Shown in pieces: positions 52,684 to 62,232 of a stretch of DNA of 64,000 bases. The notes beneath the pieces are model-generated. The model saw nothing but the letters and a program-made list of their open reading frames with translations, had not been told where the DNA came from and made no database searches. Source of the DNA: DATJHM01 sp035493895 (GTDB lineage Bacteria > Chloroflexota > Ktedonobacteria > Ktedonobacterales > Ktedonobacteraceae); NCBI GenBank assembly GCA_035493895.1, contig DATJHM010000313.1, forward strand, positions 12,648 to 76,647, in the 5' to 3' direction. Position numbers and translations under genes: made by a program. How positions within the stretch are numbered: position 1 is the stretch's first letter; each line of letters begins with the position of its first letter.

Positions 52684-53649
52684 TCATCTGGATTCAATTC
52701 GACCCAGTGGATTGGGACTCTCCATCAAAGCCGTGCGCGCTACCGACCAGTTGGAATCCTCGGGGTAGAGCGCGGTGCGGAGGTAGGCCCAGGTAAGCCG
52801 CTGGACCGCCGCCAGTCGCTCGGGATTCTCGTCGGTCGTCTCAGCCGCGTCGTACCCAGCAACCCCGCCAAGGCCGTGTTTTGCGCCAAACAAAGTGAGC
52901 AAGCACTTGGGGCCAGTACTCAGAAAGTACGGATCAGCATGCCAGTCTGCCCCCCGGACCGTCAGATGGGGCGAGACGTCTTGATCGCCCACGACCACGA
53001 GGGTCGGCGTCGTCATCTCAGCAAAGCTGGAGTGCAAGAAGAATGAATAATGCTCAGCCGCGAACGCGCTGAGATCGGCACCACCTCTACCAGGCGCGGC
53101 AAGCAGCACACCCGCTTTAATCCGGGAATCGGCCATATCCACTTCCGTTCCATCTTTGGGATCGGTAAGCCGCGCGCCCAACAGCATACTTATCGTATGC
53201 CCGCCCAATGAATGCCCGGCAGCGGCGATCCGGCTTCGGTCCAGGCGCCCGCTGAGTTCCGGAACAGAAGCCTCGATAAGGTCAAGCTGGTCGAGGATGC
53301 GCTTCATGTCCTGGGCGCGGGATCGCCAGAACAAGGGCCCTTCGGGACCGTTTGGATCGAGGCTCAGCGTCTTTGAGTCCAGATGGGTAGGCTGGATCAC
53401 GACGAAGCCGTGAGCCGCCCAGAAATTGGCGAGCGGGCCGTAGCCATTCAACGAGGAGAGATGGTTCGAGTTTCCGTGGCCGTGCGACAAGAGTAGAACG
53501 GGTAGCTCTCGTCCGGTAACGGGCGCGGAAACTCGCATCTGCAAATCCACAGCGCGCTCCGGAGCTGACAGCACCACCGGACTGACAGAGACGACAGGAG
53601 TAGGCGCGCTGACGGGGATATTTTCAGCTCCATTGATTGGCTTGTTCAT
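52684..53649 (-). CDS. Alpha/beta hydrolase (chlorophyllase/dienelactone-hydrolase-like)
   Basis: A 321-residue hydrolase with no signal peptide. The oxyanion region is VLLLSHGHGNSNHL, the nucleophile elbow is AGHSLGGHT (Ser near residue 159), the acid is probably Asp in VVVGDQDVSPH, and the histidine is in LFGAKHGLGGVAG. The PTHLDSKTL segment and the GHGN motif are typical of the platelet-activating-factor acetylhydrolase/chlorophyllase-like group. The ester substrate is unknown. GAGGAG precedes the ATG. It is divergent from the LysR-family gene, a natural candidate for its regulator. Confidence 0.9.
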   Translation of the reverse strand: MNKPINGAENIPVSAPTPVVSVSPVVLSAPERAVDLQMRVSAPVTGRELPVLLLSHGHGNSNHLSSLNGYGPLANFWAAHGFVVIQPTHLDSKTLSLDPNGPEGPLFWRSRAQDMKRILDQLDLIEASVPELSGRLDRSRIAAAGHSLGGHTISMLLGARLTDPKDGTEVDMADSRIKAGVLLAAPGRGGADLSAFAAEHYSFFLHSSFAEMTTPTLVVVGDQDVSPHLTVRGADWHADPYFLSTGPKCLLTLFGAKHGLGGVAGYDAAETTDENPERLAAVQRLTWAYLRTALYPEDSNWSVARTALMESPNPLGRIESR

Positions 53650-53864
53650 GAAATGATCTCCTCTTTCTTCAATGCAAACGTTGTCATAGCGAAAATCACA
53701 TACTTCTCCTGATGAGCAATTTGCTTGAGGAAGCGCAATTCATGCGCTCTTCTGTGTTACTCACCAGGAGAAGTGTTGTAAAAACGGCCAGTCGAAAGGT
53801 GGTATTGACATCCATCTCTTGTGGTGTATTGCTACTTGCAAAGGTAAGTATAGTAGCGGCGCGC

Positions 53865-53893
53865 TTGACAGGGAAGAAGTAAAAAGTTATAGT
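53865..53893 (+). promoter_or_regulatory. Promoter of the LysR gene
   Basis: Perfect TTGACA (53865-53870), 17-base spacer, TATAGT (53888-53893), 38 bases before the LysR ATG. Confidence 0.75.
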
Positions 53894-53931
53894 GGCATAA
53901 ACCTGAGGTTGATGCAAAAGGGAGAAAGTTT

Positions 53932-54852
53932 ATGGTCAATGACGTATTACATGCGTTCATTGAAGTCATCGATGCTGGGAGCTTTTCAAAGGCGGCCGAG
54001 AAATTATATCTCTCCTCAACGGCGCTCATGAAACAAATGAATGTCTTAGAAGCGCGTGTTGGTGTGCAACTGTTGATACGCACGAATCATGGGATCAGAG
54101 CCACCGCTGCTGGAATTTCTTTTTATCATGATGCAAAGTTTCTGATGCAGTATTCAGAAAAAGCCATTGTACGAGCACGTCAAGCTGCAAATAAAAATCC
54201 GCACATGATACGGATTGGCAATTCAATGCTGAACCCATGTAAAGAACTCTTAGATGTATGGAACACCATCAGCACTACCTATCCCCAATTCAAAATGAAG
54301 ATTGTTCCCCTGGATGATGCTGCGGCATCCTGGCCCACTGTCTATCGAACGGTTGGCAAGGATTTTGATGTTATGGTCGGGGCGTATGAGAGGGCGAATG
54401 AGTCTGACGCTTTTCAGGCTCTCAAGTTGGGGGAGTATCGCTTCTGTGTTGCAGTATCAAGGGAACATCCATTAGCCAGGAAGGAAAGGCTTTCGATTCC
54501 CGATTTCTATGGAGAGCGGTTGGTCATGATACAACCCGGCAGCAGCTCGCTCATTGATGGAATACGGGGATATTTACGAACGGAACACCAGGAAATCCAG
54601 ATCAAGGACGCACCCCATCAGTATACGATTGAGATGTTCAACCGATGTGAAGAAAGCGGTGCCATTCTGCTGACATTAGACGGTTGGAAAGAGGTCCATC
54701 CCTCTCTGGTCACGATTCCTGTCGATTGGGAGTATACGATTCCCTATGGGGTGCTGTATCCGCGCAAGCCAGCAAACAGTGTTCAGCTTTTTGTGCGAGC
54801 GCTACAAGAACAGCATTTTCAAACCACAGCAGGTGAATTGCAATACTACTAG
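53932..54852 (+). CDS. LysR family transcriptional regulator
   Basis: A 306-residue regulator. The N-terminal winged helix covers residues 1-60: LHAFIEVIDAGSFSKAAEKL, then LSSTALMKQMNVLEARVGVQL, with the usual linker helix after it. The C-terminal part is a periplasmic-binding-like effector domain (IRIGNSMLNPCKELL, FDVMVGAYE, FCVAVSREHPLARKE). GGGAG is just upstream of the ATG and a near-consensus promoter lies further up. Divergence from the alpha/beta hydrolase (282-base gap) suggests joint control; no LysR box (T-N11-A) was confidently assigned. Confidence 0.92.
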   Translation: MVNDVLHAFIEVIDAGSFSKAAEKLYLSSTALMKQMNVLEARVGVQLLIRTNHGIRATAAGISFYHDAKFLMQYSEKAIVRARQAANKNPHMIRIGNSMLNPCKELLDVWNTISTTYPQFKMKIVPLDDAAASWPTVYRTVGKDFDVMVGAYERANESDAFQALKLGEYRFCVAVSREHPLARKERLSIPDFYGERLVMIQPGSSSLIDGIRGYLRTEHQEIQIKDAPHQYTIEMFNRCEESGAILLTLDGWKEVHPSLVTIPVDWEYTIPYGVLYPRKPANSVQLFVRALQEQHFQTTAGELQYY

Positions 54853-54945
54853 TCTCACCATACTGATCTGTCAAAGTTCATGGCGTCTTTTCTGAAAATG
54901 CACTCGAGAAGATGGTAGGGAGGGGCGTGATGGCCGGTGGGGGGC

Positions 54946-54968
54946 GGACGCCATTCGCCATGGCGTCC
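54946..54968. repeat. GGACGCCAT hairpin, copy 1 (downstream of the GHL6-like gene)
   Basis: GGACGCCAT and ATGGCGTCC form a perfect 9-bp stem with a 5-base loop, 15 bases past the stop of the 54984-57017 gene. The same stem occurs at 57149-57177, upstream of that gene. Confidence 0.7.
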
Positions 54969-54983
54969 CTAAACGAGACCGGG

Positions 54984-57017
54984 CTATTCCAGGACGAGGA
55001 CGGTATGCGCGCCGACCGGGGGCAGATCGATGCGGATATAGTCGCCCTCACGTTGAAAATCGAGCGGCTGGCGGTCGGGGGCGAGGTAGACTTGCTGCGG
55101 CGTGCTGGTCGGGGCAAGTACTTTGACGCTTATCCCTGCGGTAGGCCAGGATTGATCGACGTGGGGGACGCCCTGCAATGTGCGTCGAGGATGATAGGTG
55201 ACAACGTGCACGATCTGACGATCTGCATGCTCATCGGTGGCAGGCTGGGTGTGAAGTGTTAGTTCGGCCCAACCTGGACCGGACACTTGCAGCAGTGGTG
55301 CGGCGAGGAAGCTGCGTAATGCGTTCAGTGCCACTTCTCGATAGACCCAGTAGTCGTGATTGCGATGGGCGGCGAAGAAGGGGGCGGCGAAGTAGAGCAC
55401 AGAATCGTTCGTGACTACCAGCGGCGTGCCCAGGGATTCACCAACTGGAGCATGAGCATGGCTGGTGAAATGCTCCCACGTGCGGTTGAACAGTGCCCGG
55501 CGCAATGTTCCGTACGCTCGCGCACCTGCTACGGGTTGCACTTGATGCGCCTGCATGTAGAACGCGTAGTCGTAGTCAGTAGCAAGCTCAGTGGTGCCCG
55601 CAAGCGTTTGATCGAGGCGCAAATAGCTGGGAATGGTGGGAGCGGGCGCAACATAGGTCACCGGAACGCTATCAAGCGCAAATGAGCCGTGATCAGCATC
55701 AAGAGCTGCCGTGCCACTGAGCACCAATTTGCCACCATTGGCAACGAATGCGTCCAGTTTTGTTTTCAAGGCGGCATCTACGGTGAAATCATCGGGAAGC
55801 ACGAGCGCTTTGTAGCGAGAGAACGTGGATGCGGTAGCGTCCAGGATGTCAAACTGCATGCCAATTTCCAGGAAGAGCTGGGCGGCACCCTCTAAATCGT
55901 CACTATGGCCCGGGATGCGCAGGCCGCTTGCCGGTTTGCTCTGACGCAGAATGGCGATTTCAGCGGTCGGCGTCGAGTCCTTTAGCCACGGTTCCAGCGC
56001 TTCGATACGCCCGAAGGAATGAGCAAGCAAACGATAGACAGCAGGATCAAGGACGCCGTTTGGATGAAGTTGATCGCCTACCGAAATCCTGCCACCACCA
56101 CCTACTACGACGCCACACTCATAATCGAGCTGATCGTGCGTTTTCAGGCCGCCAAAATCGGCCCACGATTTGTGAAAGCGACCGGTCATGCCCAGAAATT
56201 GCAAACCATACGTGCGAGCCTGACGGACCATTACGGGATAGTGCATGTAGCCCCAGGCGTGAGATGCGGTGGGCAGGCTCTCGATCTCCAGATGCGTCTG
56301 GAACGAGGTTGCGGCGGACATCAACGGAGTTACCGTGCCATTGAAGAAGACCGTCGCATCCGGAACGTGCTCGCGCACGACGGAGCTGAGACGATCCAGA
56401 TACGCATACAGACCGTCCATCGCGAACTGAAATACGGCGCTATCGTCGTCGAGAGAGACGCCCGCCTCGCGCAGTTTGAGCTGATTCCAGGGAGAATAAT
56501 TGGCAAGAGGGAAACAAATATCGAAGAAAAATCCATCCACCGGATAGTTGCGACAGATCTCCTCCACCTGGGCGATTACATAGTCCCCATAGCCGGAAGT
56601 AGGATCGAGAGTCGTCCATCCCCAACCCCCCAGGACTGGCGACTGGTTGGAGAGAGGTGGACGCATCAGCATATTGCCACTTTTCTCCACGATGACCCAA
56701 TCTCCATGCTGCTCGCCAGCCAGATCATCCCACATGATCGAGACGTAGATTGGCGCGCGTACACCGACAGAATGCAATGCCTCAATCTGCTGGCCCAGCA
56801 AATCAAACGAGAGATGAGGGTGAGTCGTACCCACCTTCGTTGGATAATAGGAAAAGCCATGATGGCATTTCGCAAAAACCGTCATGGAGTCCACACGTCC
56901 CGATTTCACGGTTTCTGCAAAGACCTGCGGATTGAACGCGGCACCAATATCATGACAATCTTTTGACGTATGAAAATCCAGATGTACCTGACGATATCTC
57001 AGATTGTTCACAGCCAT
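54984..57017 (-). CDS. GHL6-like glycoside hydrolase with beta-galactosidase-type trimerisation domain
   Basis: A 677-residue enzyme without a signal peptide. The N-terminal TIM barrel (to about 370) opens RYRQVHLDFHTSKDCHDIG and contains FAKCHHGFSYYPTKVG, IYVSIMWDD and VDGFFFDICF with likely catalytic acids in the last segment. This matches hypothetical glycosyl hydrolase family 6 (GHL6). The middle (about 380-560) resembles the beta-galactosidase trimerisation domain (FDILDATASTFSRYKALVLPDD, FVANGGKLVLSG). A small beta domain ends the protein. The ATG at 57017 follows AAAGAGG at 7 bases. As the last gene of the fucoside operon it probably attacks a fucose-containing oligosaccharide. Confidence 0.8.
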   Translation of the reverse strand: MAVNNLRYRQVHLDFHTSKDCHDIGAAFNPQVFAETVKSGRVDSMTVFAKCHHGFSYYPTKVGTTHPHLSFDLLGQQIEALHSVGVRAPIYVSIMWDDLAGEQHGDWVIVEKSGNMLMRPPLSNQSPVLGGWGWTTLDPTSGYGDYVIAQVEEICRNYPVDGFFFDICFPLANYSPWNQLKLREAGVSLDDDSAVFQFAMDGLYAYLDRLSSVVREHVPDATVFFNGTVTPLMSAATSFQTHLEIESLPTASHAWGYMHYPVMVRQARTYGLQFLGMTGRFHKSWADFGGLKTHDQLDYECGVVVGGGGRISVGDQLHPNGVLDPAVYRLLAHSFGRIEALEPWLKDSTPTAEIAILRQSKPASGLRIPGHSDDLEGAAQLFLEIGMQFDILDATASTFSRYKALVLPDDFTVDAALKTKLDAFVANGGKLVLSGTAALDADHGSFALDSVPVTYVAPAPTIPSYLRLDQTLAGTTELATDYDYAFYMQAHQVQPVAGARAYGTLRRALFNRTWEHFTSHAHAPVGESLGTPLVVTNDSVLYFAAPFFAAHRNHDYWVYREVALNALRSFLAAPLLQVSGPGWAELTLHTQPATDEHADRQIVHVVTYHPRRTLQGVPHVDQSWPTAGISVKVLAPTSTPQQVYLAPDRQPLDFQREGDYIRIDLPPVGAHTVLVLE

Positions 57018-57104
57018 AAAAAAACCTCTTTCTATTCCCAGTACTCTTTCAAAGTTCATGGCACACGTTTTCTGTGGCAAGCGAAACAGTGATAAGGGGC
57101 GACA

Positions 57105-57137
57105 CGATCCCGCTCGTCTAAAGAACAAGCGGGATCG
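57105..57137. repeat. Perfect 10-bp hairpin between the two glycosidase genes
   Basis: CGATCCCGCT (57105-57114) pairs with AGCGGGATCG (57128-57137). No T run follows. It lies in the 261-base gap between the fucosidase and GHL6-like genes and could set a transcript or mRNA-stability step within the operon. Confidence 0.6.
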
Positions 57138-57148
57138 GACGCGTTCCC

Positions 57149-57177
57149 GGACGCCATTCCGTGCCTCCATGGCGTCC
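57149..57177. repeat. GGACGCCAT hairpin, copy 2 (upstream of the GHL6-like gene)
   Basis: Same 9-bp stem and same trailing CTA as the copy at 54946-54968, but with an 11-base loop. The two copies bracket one gene. Confidence 0.65.
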
Positions 57178-57278
57178 CTACTAGCGCCTGGTGAGCCTTT
57201 TCAGGGGCAGTACGAACGTGTACCATGAAGCTTGACTGAGTAGTAGATTGATCTATTTCAGACGTTTGTTTGTGTTCA

Positions 57279-58724
57279 TCACCCCTGCTTTTCGGGCGTA
57301 ATGCGCAAGGCAAAAGCATGATCGCGCGGTTGACGTCCCGCAAGATCGATCACCAGCCCGCTGTCGTTACGGGTCCAGGATAACGCTTCGCTCTCGCCTA
57401 ACAGTTCAACCTTCGCAACAGGATGTGGAAACAAAGTCGCGTCAGAGGATAGCGCTTTTATTGTAACGCTTCCATTTTCCGGCCATGCCAGAGGAAGAGC
57501 GTAGAGCGTCTCGCCGCGTTTCGTAAAACGGATATCGCGGCCTGTGAAGTCCTGGCGTTTCGTATCGTTGAAGCTCCCACCCACCACCGGAGTTGGGCCT
57601 TCACCGTAGATCTTCCACGGGCGCGTACCATAGATTGCCTCGCCATTGACAGAGAGCCAGTTCCCAATGCCAAGCAGCAATTCCTGCTCCGGCTCCGGAA
57701 TCGTGCCATCGGGACGAGGACCGATATTGAGCAGCATCGCCCCGTTCTTACTCACGATATCCACCAGATCGCCAAGCAGCGAATTCAGCGTTTTGTAATC
57801 CTGGGGAGCGACATAGCCCCAGGAATTCGTGGAAACGGAAGTATCGGTCTGCCAGAAATAAGGCAGCATATCGGACGACTGACCACGCTCGATATCGAAG
57901 ACCGCAGTCCCCTCAGCAAAGGATTTGAATTTGTAGTTGATCGCCACGCCGCGTCCCCACTCCGCCGCGCGATTATAGTAGTAGGCCGCGAACTGCTGGA
58001 GATAGGGTTGGAAGACCGGCTGCTCAATCCACCAGTCGAACCAGATCACCTGGGGCTGATACTTATCGACTAATTCGCAGGTGCGAGCCAGCCAATCTTC
58101 GAGAAAGGCATCAGTGGGCGGCAACGTTTCAGGCTGAGCGGGCGCATAGAGTTCGGCGTAACGCGGATCCTGCACATCAGAGGCGAATTTCGTGCCGCCA
58201 TTGAAAAACCACCAGTGCTCGGCACGATGGCTGGAGACAGCAAAAGTCAGCCACTGACGACGAACGGCCCTGGCGAGTTCGCCAATCACATCCCGCTTCG
58301 GCCCCATCTTCAGCGCATTCCACTCCGTGAAAGAGCTATCGTACATCGAAAAGCCATCATGATGTTCCGCAACCGGCATCACGAATTGAGCGCCCGCTTT
58401 TTTGAACAGGCTTGCCCAGGCATCCGGGTCAAACTTTTCAGCCGTGAAGAGAGGGATAAAATCTTTATAGCCAAATTTTTCCTGTGGACCATAGGTTTCC
58501 ACATGATGCCTGAACTCGGGCCTATCCTGAAGATACATATTGCGTGGATACCATTCGTTGCCGAAGGCAGGCACCGAATAAACGCCCCAGTGAATAAAGA
58601 TGCCGAACTTGGCGTCCTCATACCATGAAGGAACCTGATATGATTTCAGTGACGCCCATGTTTTGTCGAATGGCCCATTTGCAATTACCTGACGGATCGT
58701 TTTCCTGGCCTCTGTAAGATTCAC
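57279..58724 (-). CDS. Alpha-L-fucosidase, GH29
   Basis: Retaining enzyme that releases L-fucose from glycans. The 481-residue protein has the family opening PSWYEDAKFGIFIHWGVYSVPAFGNEWY (split here across residues about 32-60), AEHHDGFSMYDS, the nucleophile Asp near 230 in VIWFDWW, NGAMLLNIGPRPDGTI, and a C-terminal beta-sandwich. There is no signal peptide, so hydrolysis is cytoplasmic after uptake by the neighbouring ABC transporter. The GTG at 58724 is preferred to the ATG six codons upstream because AAAGAGG stands 7 bases before it. Confidence 0.93.
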   Translation of the reverse strand: MNLTEARKTIRQVIANGPFDKTWASLKSYQVPSWYEDAKFGIFIHWGVYSVPAFGNEWYPRNMYLQDRPEFRHHVETYGPQEKFGYKDFIPLFTAEKFDPDAWASLFKKAGAQFVMPVAEHHDGFSMYDSSFTEWNALKMGPKRDVIGELARAVRRQWLTFAVSSHRAEHWWFFNGGTKFASDVQDPRYAELYAPAQPETLPPTDAFLEDWLARTCELVDKYQPQVIWFDWWIEQPVFQPYLQQFAAYYYNRAAEWGRGVAINYKFKSFAEGTAVFDIERGQSSDMLPYFWQTDTSVSTNSWGYVAPQDYKTLNSLLGDLVDIVSKNGAMLLNIGPRPDGTIPEPEQELLLGIGNWLSVNGEAIYGTRPWKIYGEGPTPVVGGSFNDTKRQDFTGRDIRFTKRGETLYALPLAWPENGSVTIKALSSDATLFPHPVAKVELLGESEALSWTRNDSGLVIDLAGRQPRDHAFALRITPEKQG

Positions 58725-58781
58725 GTATGATACCTCTTTCATGAAAAAATGATGTTAAACAGTTGCGAAGGAATACAAGAG

Positions 58782-59648
58782 CTAGCGACCACCGATGCCT
58801 CCGGTGAGATTAATTCCTTCGACGAGATATTTCTGCAAGAGAATGACGAGCAGTATCCCCGGCAAAATGGAGATCGCAGAACCTGCCATCATATAATTCC
58901 ATGCAGCCGAATGCTGGCCCTGATACATCTGGAGGCCCAGAGGGATCGTTGCCATCTCAGTCGTATTTACGACAATCAGCGGCCACAAAAAATTGTTCCA
59001 GAACCCGATGAAAGTGAAGAGGCCCAGCACGCCAAGCGCCGAGCGGGATAAGGGCAAAATGATACTGAGAAGGATGCGTATACGAGACGCACCATCCATC
59101 AATGCCGCCTCTTCTAATTCCAGCGGGATCGTCTTAAAGTATTGGCGCAGCAGGAACGTGCCAAAGGCGGTGAAAGCGTTGGGAATAATGAGCGCCTGAA
59201 AAGAATTGATCCAGCCCAAATCTTTGATTAACAAAAACTCTGGAATCACCAGCACAGCCTGCGGCACCATCAGCGTGCCCAGATAAATGAGAAACAGAGT
59301 GTCCCGGCCAAAGAACTTGAGGCGCGCAAAAGCATAGGCCGCCAGACTCGACGTCACCAGCACCAGCAACGTCCCGATGCAACCGATCAGGAGCGAATTG
59401 ACAATAAAATTGCCAAAGGGCAGGAACGTCCATACCGAGATAAAATTGCTCCACTTGATCTGATCTGGGATCAGACTGGGCGGGAACTGGAACACCTGGG
59501 CATCCGGCTTCAGGGCCGTATCAATCATCCAGAGAAAGGGAAACAGGATCACCAGAGAAAAAATGGCCAGCAGCACATGAGAGATAATGCTGCCAATGCT
59601 CACACGAGGCTTCTTCGTGAACGTGCCCGCTGAGAGACTATACTTCAT
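58782..59648 (-). CDS. Carbohydrate ABC transporter permease, MalG type
   Basis: Inner-membrane permease of 288 residues with six helices. The EAA loop that docks the ATPase is EEAALMDGASRIRILLSIILPL near residue 190. FPFLWMIDTALKP near residue 37 is the family N-terminal signature. Its C-terminus (LVEGINLTGGIGGR) differs from the usual GAVKG ending. GGAGG precedes the ATG at 59648, which overlaps the end of the MalF-type gene by 11 bases. No ATPase gene is in the operon; a shared MsmK/UgpC-like ATPase elsewhere is expected. Confidence 0.93.
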   Translation of the reverse strand: MKYSLSAGTFTKKPRVSIGSIISHVLLAIFSLVILFPFLWMIDTALKPDAQVFQFPPSLIPDQIKWSNFISVWTFLPFGNFIVNSLLIGCIGTLLVLVTSSLAAYAFARLKFFGRDTLFLIYLGTLMVPQAVLVIPEFLLIKDLGWINSFQALIIPNAFTAFGTFLLRQYFKTIPLELEEAALMDGASRIRILLSIILPLSRSALGVLGLFTFIGFWNNFLWPLIVVNTTEMATIPLGLQMYQGQHSAAWNYMMAGSAISILPGILLVILLQKYLVEGINLTGGIGGR

Positions 59649-60627
59649 AATGCACCCACCTCCGCTGGAGAACAAACTGACCGAGAGTAACCGCCATAAT
59701 CAAAATGAACAGGATCGACGAAACGGTCGAGGCATAGCCCATATTGAAGTAAGAGAAGCCGTTCTGGTAGACGTAATACACCAGCGTCGTCGTAGAAGCG
59801 CCCGGGCCGCCGCCCGTCATCACAAAGACCTGATCAAAGACCTGGAAAGAAGTAATCAGCGTCATAACCAGAGCAAAGAACGTCGAAGGAGAGAGCAAGG
59901 GTAGCGTAATCTGCCAGAAGCGCTGTGCACGTGTAGCGCCATCAATCGCAGCCGCCTCATAAAAATTTTGCGGAATCGACTGAATGCCCGACGAGAAGAC
60001 CAGCATATTATAGCCAAAGCCATACCAGAGAGACATCAGAATCACCGCAGGCATCGCCCACGTATTGCTCCCTAACCAGTTCGGGCCGTGAATGTGAAAG
60101 ACCGACAGCAAGAAATCGTTGATGATACCGCGCTGATCATACATCAGCATCCAGACGAGCGACACACCGACCATAGGCGTCATCGTGGGCAGAAACATCA
60201 CAATGCGAAAGAAACTTTTCCAGCGTATGCGTCCCGAAAGCCAGACTGCCACCCCCAGAGAAAGCAGGAGATTCAGCGGGACATAGCCGAACACAAAGTA
60301 GAGCGTATTGAGCAGCACCTGATGGAAGACCGGATCATGTCCGAACAGGCGTGTATAATTGTTCACGCCATTGAACGCAGGCTGGCTCAGCAGGCTATAT
60401 TTGAAAAAGCTCAGGCCAAGAGCAGCCAGCAAAGGGAACAACAAAAAAATCAGGAAACCCAGAATATTTGGCGCAAGAAACAGGTAGGCAAGCAGCGTAT
60501 TTTTCCAGCGCGCGCGTCGTATGCGTTGGCGCGCTTCAGCGATCCCCCCAAAGACCTCCGGACGGCTCGTGGCGGTATCAGATCCCGCATCTTGAGATAT
60601 ATTCCCAGCAGACTTTTTTAGAAGCAT
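59638..60627 (-). CDS. Carbohydrate ABC transporter permease, MalF type
   Basis: Inner-membrane permease of 329 residues. A cytoplasmic N-terminus of about 45 residues (RQRIRRARWKNT) leads to six helices, beginning LLAYLFLAPNILGFLIF. The EAA loop is YEAAAIDGATRAQRFWQITLPLL near residue 230. It pairs with the MalG-type permease to form the channel. GAGAGGG lies 5 bases before the ATG at 60627. Second gene of the operon after the binding protein. Confidence 0.93.
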   Translation of the reverse strand: MLLKKSAGNISQDAGSDTATSRPEVFGGIAEARQRIRRARWKNTLLAYLFLAPNILGFLIFLLFPLLAALGLSFFKYSLLSQPAFNGVNNYTRLFGHDPVFHQVLLNTLYFVFGYVPLNLLLSLGVAVWLSGRIRWKSFFRIVMFLPTMTPMVGVSLVWMLMYDQRGIINDFLLSVFHIHGPNWLGSNTWAMPAVILMSLWYGFGYNMLVFSSGIQSIPQNFYEAAAIDGATRAQRFWQITLPLLSPSTFFALVMTLITSFQVFDQVFVMTGGGPGASTTTLVYYVYQNGFSYFNMGYASTVSSILFILIMAVTLGQFVLQRRWVHYEV

Positions 60628-60778
60628 CTTTTCCCTCTCAATCGGTGTCCGCAACGAGGCCAGAGCCGTGCAGCGGAAGCGCGTTGCTCTCTTTCAACAA
60701 TGAAGAAAGCGCAGAAAAAGATCGAGGAGAAATCAGGGCAGCACTTCCTGACGAAGCGCCACCCTGATTGCTGAATGG

Positions 60779-62038
60779 CTAACTATTGTTGATTTGCTCT
60801 TGAACTTGAGACAGCGCCTTCGCCGCCGTCTCCTGTCCATTCAAAGCATTCAGGCCGTATTGCGTGATCAGCGTGCTCACCTGATTCCAGTTGGAAGTTG
60901 TCAATTCTGGAAGAGCAGTCGAATTCGCAGCATCAAGTGCCTGCTGAGAGCCCTCAACCGCATTCTTGTACCAGTATTGCTGTTGAGCAGTACGTGCCGC
61001 AAAAGAGCGTCCCTGACCGGATAGATATTGCTGAGCATCGGCACTGGTCAGGACACTGATCGCCTTCCAGGCATCATCGGGATGCTGAGACGTTTTCGAG
61101 ATGCCGAAACCGGAACCGGCCACGAGCGAGATCGAGCCTTTTGAGCCAGAGGGAAGTGGAACAATGCCGAAGGGGAACTTCGCCGTTTGCTTATTATTGA
61201 TCAGATCCCACGGACCATCCACATACATAGCAATATTGCCAGCTTCCCACAAAAACTCCGTATTCGACGCCTGCTGCACATTGATGGGAGGCGAGACATG
61301 ATACTGATACGTAAGTTTTGCATACTCCTGAAAAGCATTTACCAGCTGGGGATTCGTGAGGTCGACCTGCTGACCATTAGACGAGAGATACTGAGCGCCA
61401 TTCGACATAGCAAAGGGCAGCCAGTAATCAGGATACGAGGTGGCGAGAAAACCGTAGTCATTGCCATGCGTTAATTTTTGCGCATCCTGCAAGAAATCAG
61501 CGTACGTCCAATTAGCAGAGGGAACAGGGACATTGTATTTCTGGAACAACGCCTTGTTATAGTACACAACTTGCGGACCAAAATCGTAGGGTAAAGCGCG
61601 AAGAGAGCCCTGATACGTGAGGCCTTTAATAATCCCCTGATCGAAAGCGGAGACATCAAACTTGTCTTGCTTGACGTAAGTATCCAGGGGAAGGAAGCTG
61701 TCAGCGAAACCGGCGGTGCGCTCGCTTTGTAGCGAGACAATATCCGGCAAATTGCCAGTTGCGGCTTCACTTTCGAGTTTCGTCCAATAATCAGTCCAGC
61801 TAGCAGTCTGGAAATTAATGTGTATCCATGGATATTTCTTCGTCACCAGCGAGGCATCGTACTGCCACGCCTGCACCTCCTGAGGGGAACCGCTCCACAT
61901 AAACCAGTTCAACGTGACCGGTTGCGTGCCACTCCCACCTGACGAGGCTGATGGGCTGGAGCCGCAGGCAGCAATAAAAAGACTGGAAAGAATGAGAAAG
62001 ATGGGAAAAATACTCGTGACAGGCCGTCTTAGCAACAT
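60779..62038 (-). CDS. Sugar ABC transporter substrate-binding lipoprotein
   Basis: A 419-residue family 1 (MalE-like) binding protein. The signal peptide ends at IAAC, with lipid-anchored Cys25, followed by a Ser/Gly linker. Conserved parts include TLNWFMWSGSP, LPDIVSLQSE, ALPYDFGPQVVYYNKALFQKYN, and AMYVDGPWDL. The start at 62038 is set by AAAGGGG 6 bases upstream; the ORF's 61-codon extension runs over the operator region and is rejected. First gene of the operon; the ligand is probably a fucosyl oligosaccharide given the downstream fucosidase. Confidence 0.93.
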   Translation of the reverse strand: MLLRRPVTSIFPIFLILSSLFIAACGSSPSASSGGSGTQPVTLNWFMWSGSPQEVQAWQYDASLVTKKYPWIHINFQTASWTDYWTKLESEAATGNLPDIVSLQSERTAGFADSFLPLDTYVKQDKFDVSAFDQGIIKGLTYQGSLRALPYDFGPQVVYYNKALFQKYNVPVPSANWTYADFLQDAQKLTHGNDYGFLATSYPDYWLPFAMSNGAQYLSSNGQQVDLTNPQLVNAFQEYAKLTYQYHVSPPINVQQASNTEFLWEAGNIAMYVDGPWDLINNKQTAKFPFGIVPLPSGSKGSISLVAGSGFGISKTSQHPDDAWKAISVLTSADAQQYLSGQGRSFAARTAQQQYWYKNAVEGSQQALDAANSTALPELTTSNWNQVSTLITQYGLNALNGQETAAKALSQVQEQINNS

Positions 62039-62177
62039 AATATGCCCCTTTTCAACTTCAACACTGAATTCAACCTGGTACGGGTTACGAAACACGTTAA
62101 CAGAATGGGCAATCAGACAAAGTTGCGAGGTCTGATAAACGATAGTAATGGCGACATCGGCACTACAAGGCAAATAC

Positions 62178-62190
62178 GCGCTTTCACTGA
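62178..62190. promoter_or_regulatory. Weak second LacI-type half site
   Basis: GCGCTTTCACTGA shares CGCTTTCACTGA with the site at 63420-63435 upstream of lacI. Only one half of the palindrome is good. It lies downstream of the main operator in the leader of the binding-protein gene. Confidence 0.35.
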
Positions 62191-62200
62191 TCATAATCGC

Positions 62201-62226
62201 GCCTGGTGAAAGCGCTTCCACCAGGC
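62201..62226. promoter_or_regulatory. LacI-family operator of the fucoside operon
   Basis: A 26-base palindrome, GCCTGGTG-AAAGCGCTTC-CACCAGGC, symmetrical apart from one base pair. Its core AAGCGCTT is typical for LacI/GalR proteins. It begins right where the predicted promoter's transcription start falls, so a bound repressor would block initiation. Confidence 0.8.
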
Positions 62227-62232
62227 AAATAA

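Noticed and set aside
57056..57343. Minus-strand 95-codon ORF between the glycosidase genes
   Set aside because: Overlaps the 3' end of the fucosidase gene in another frame and crosses two strong hairpins.
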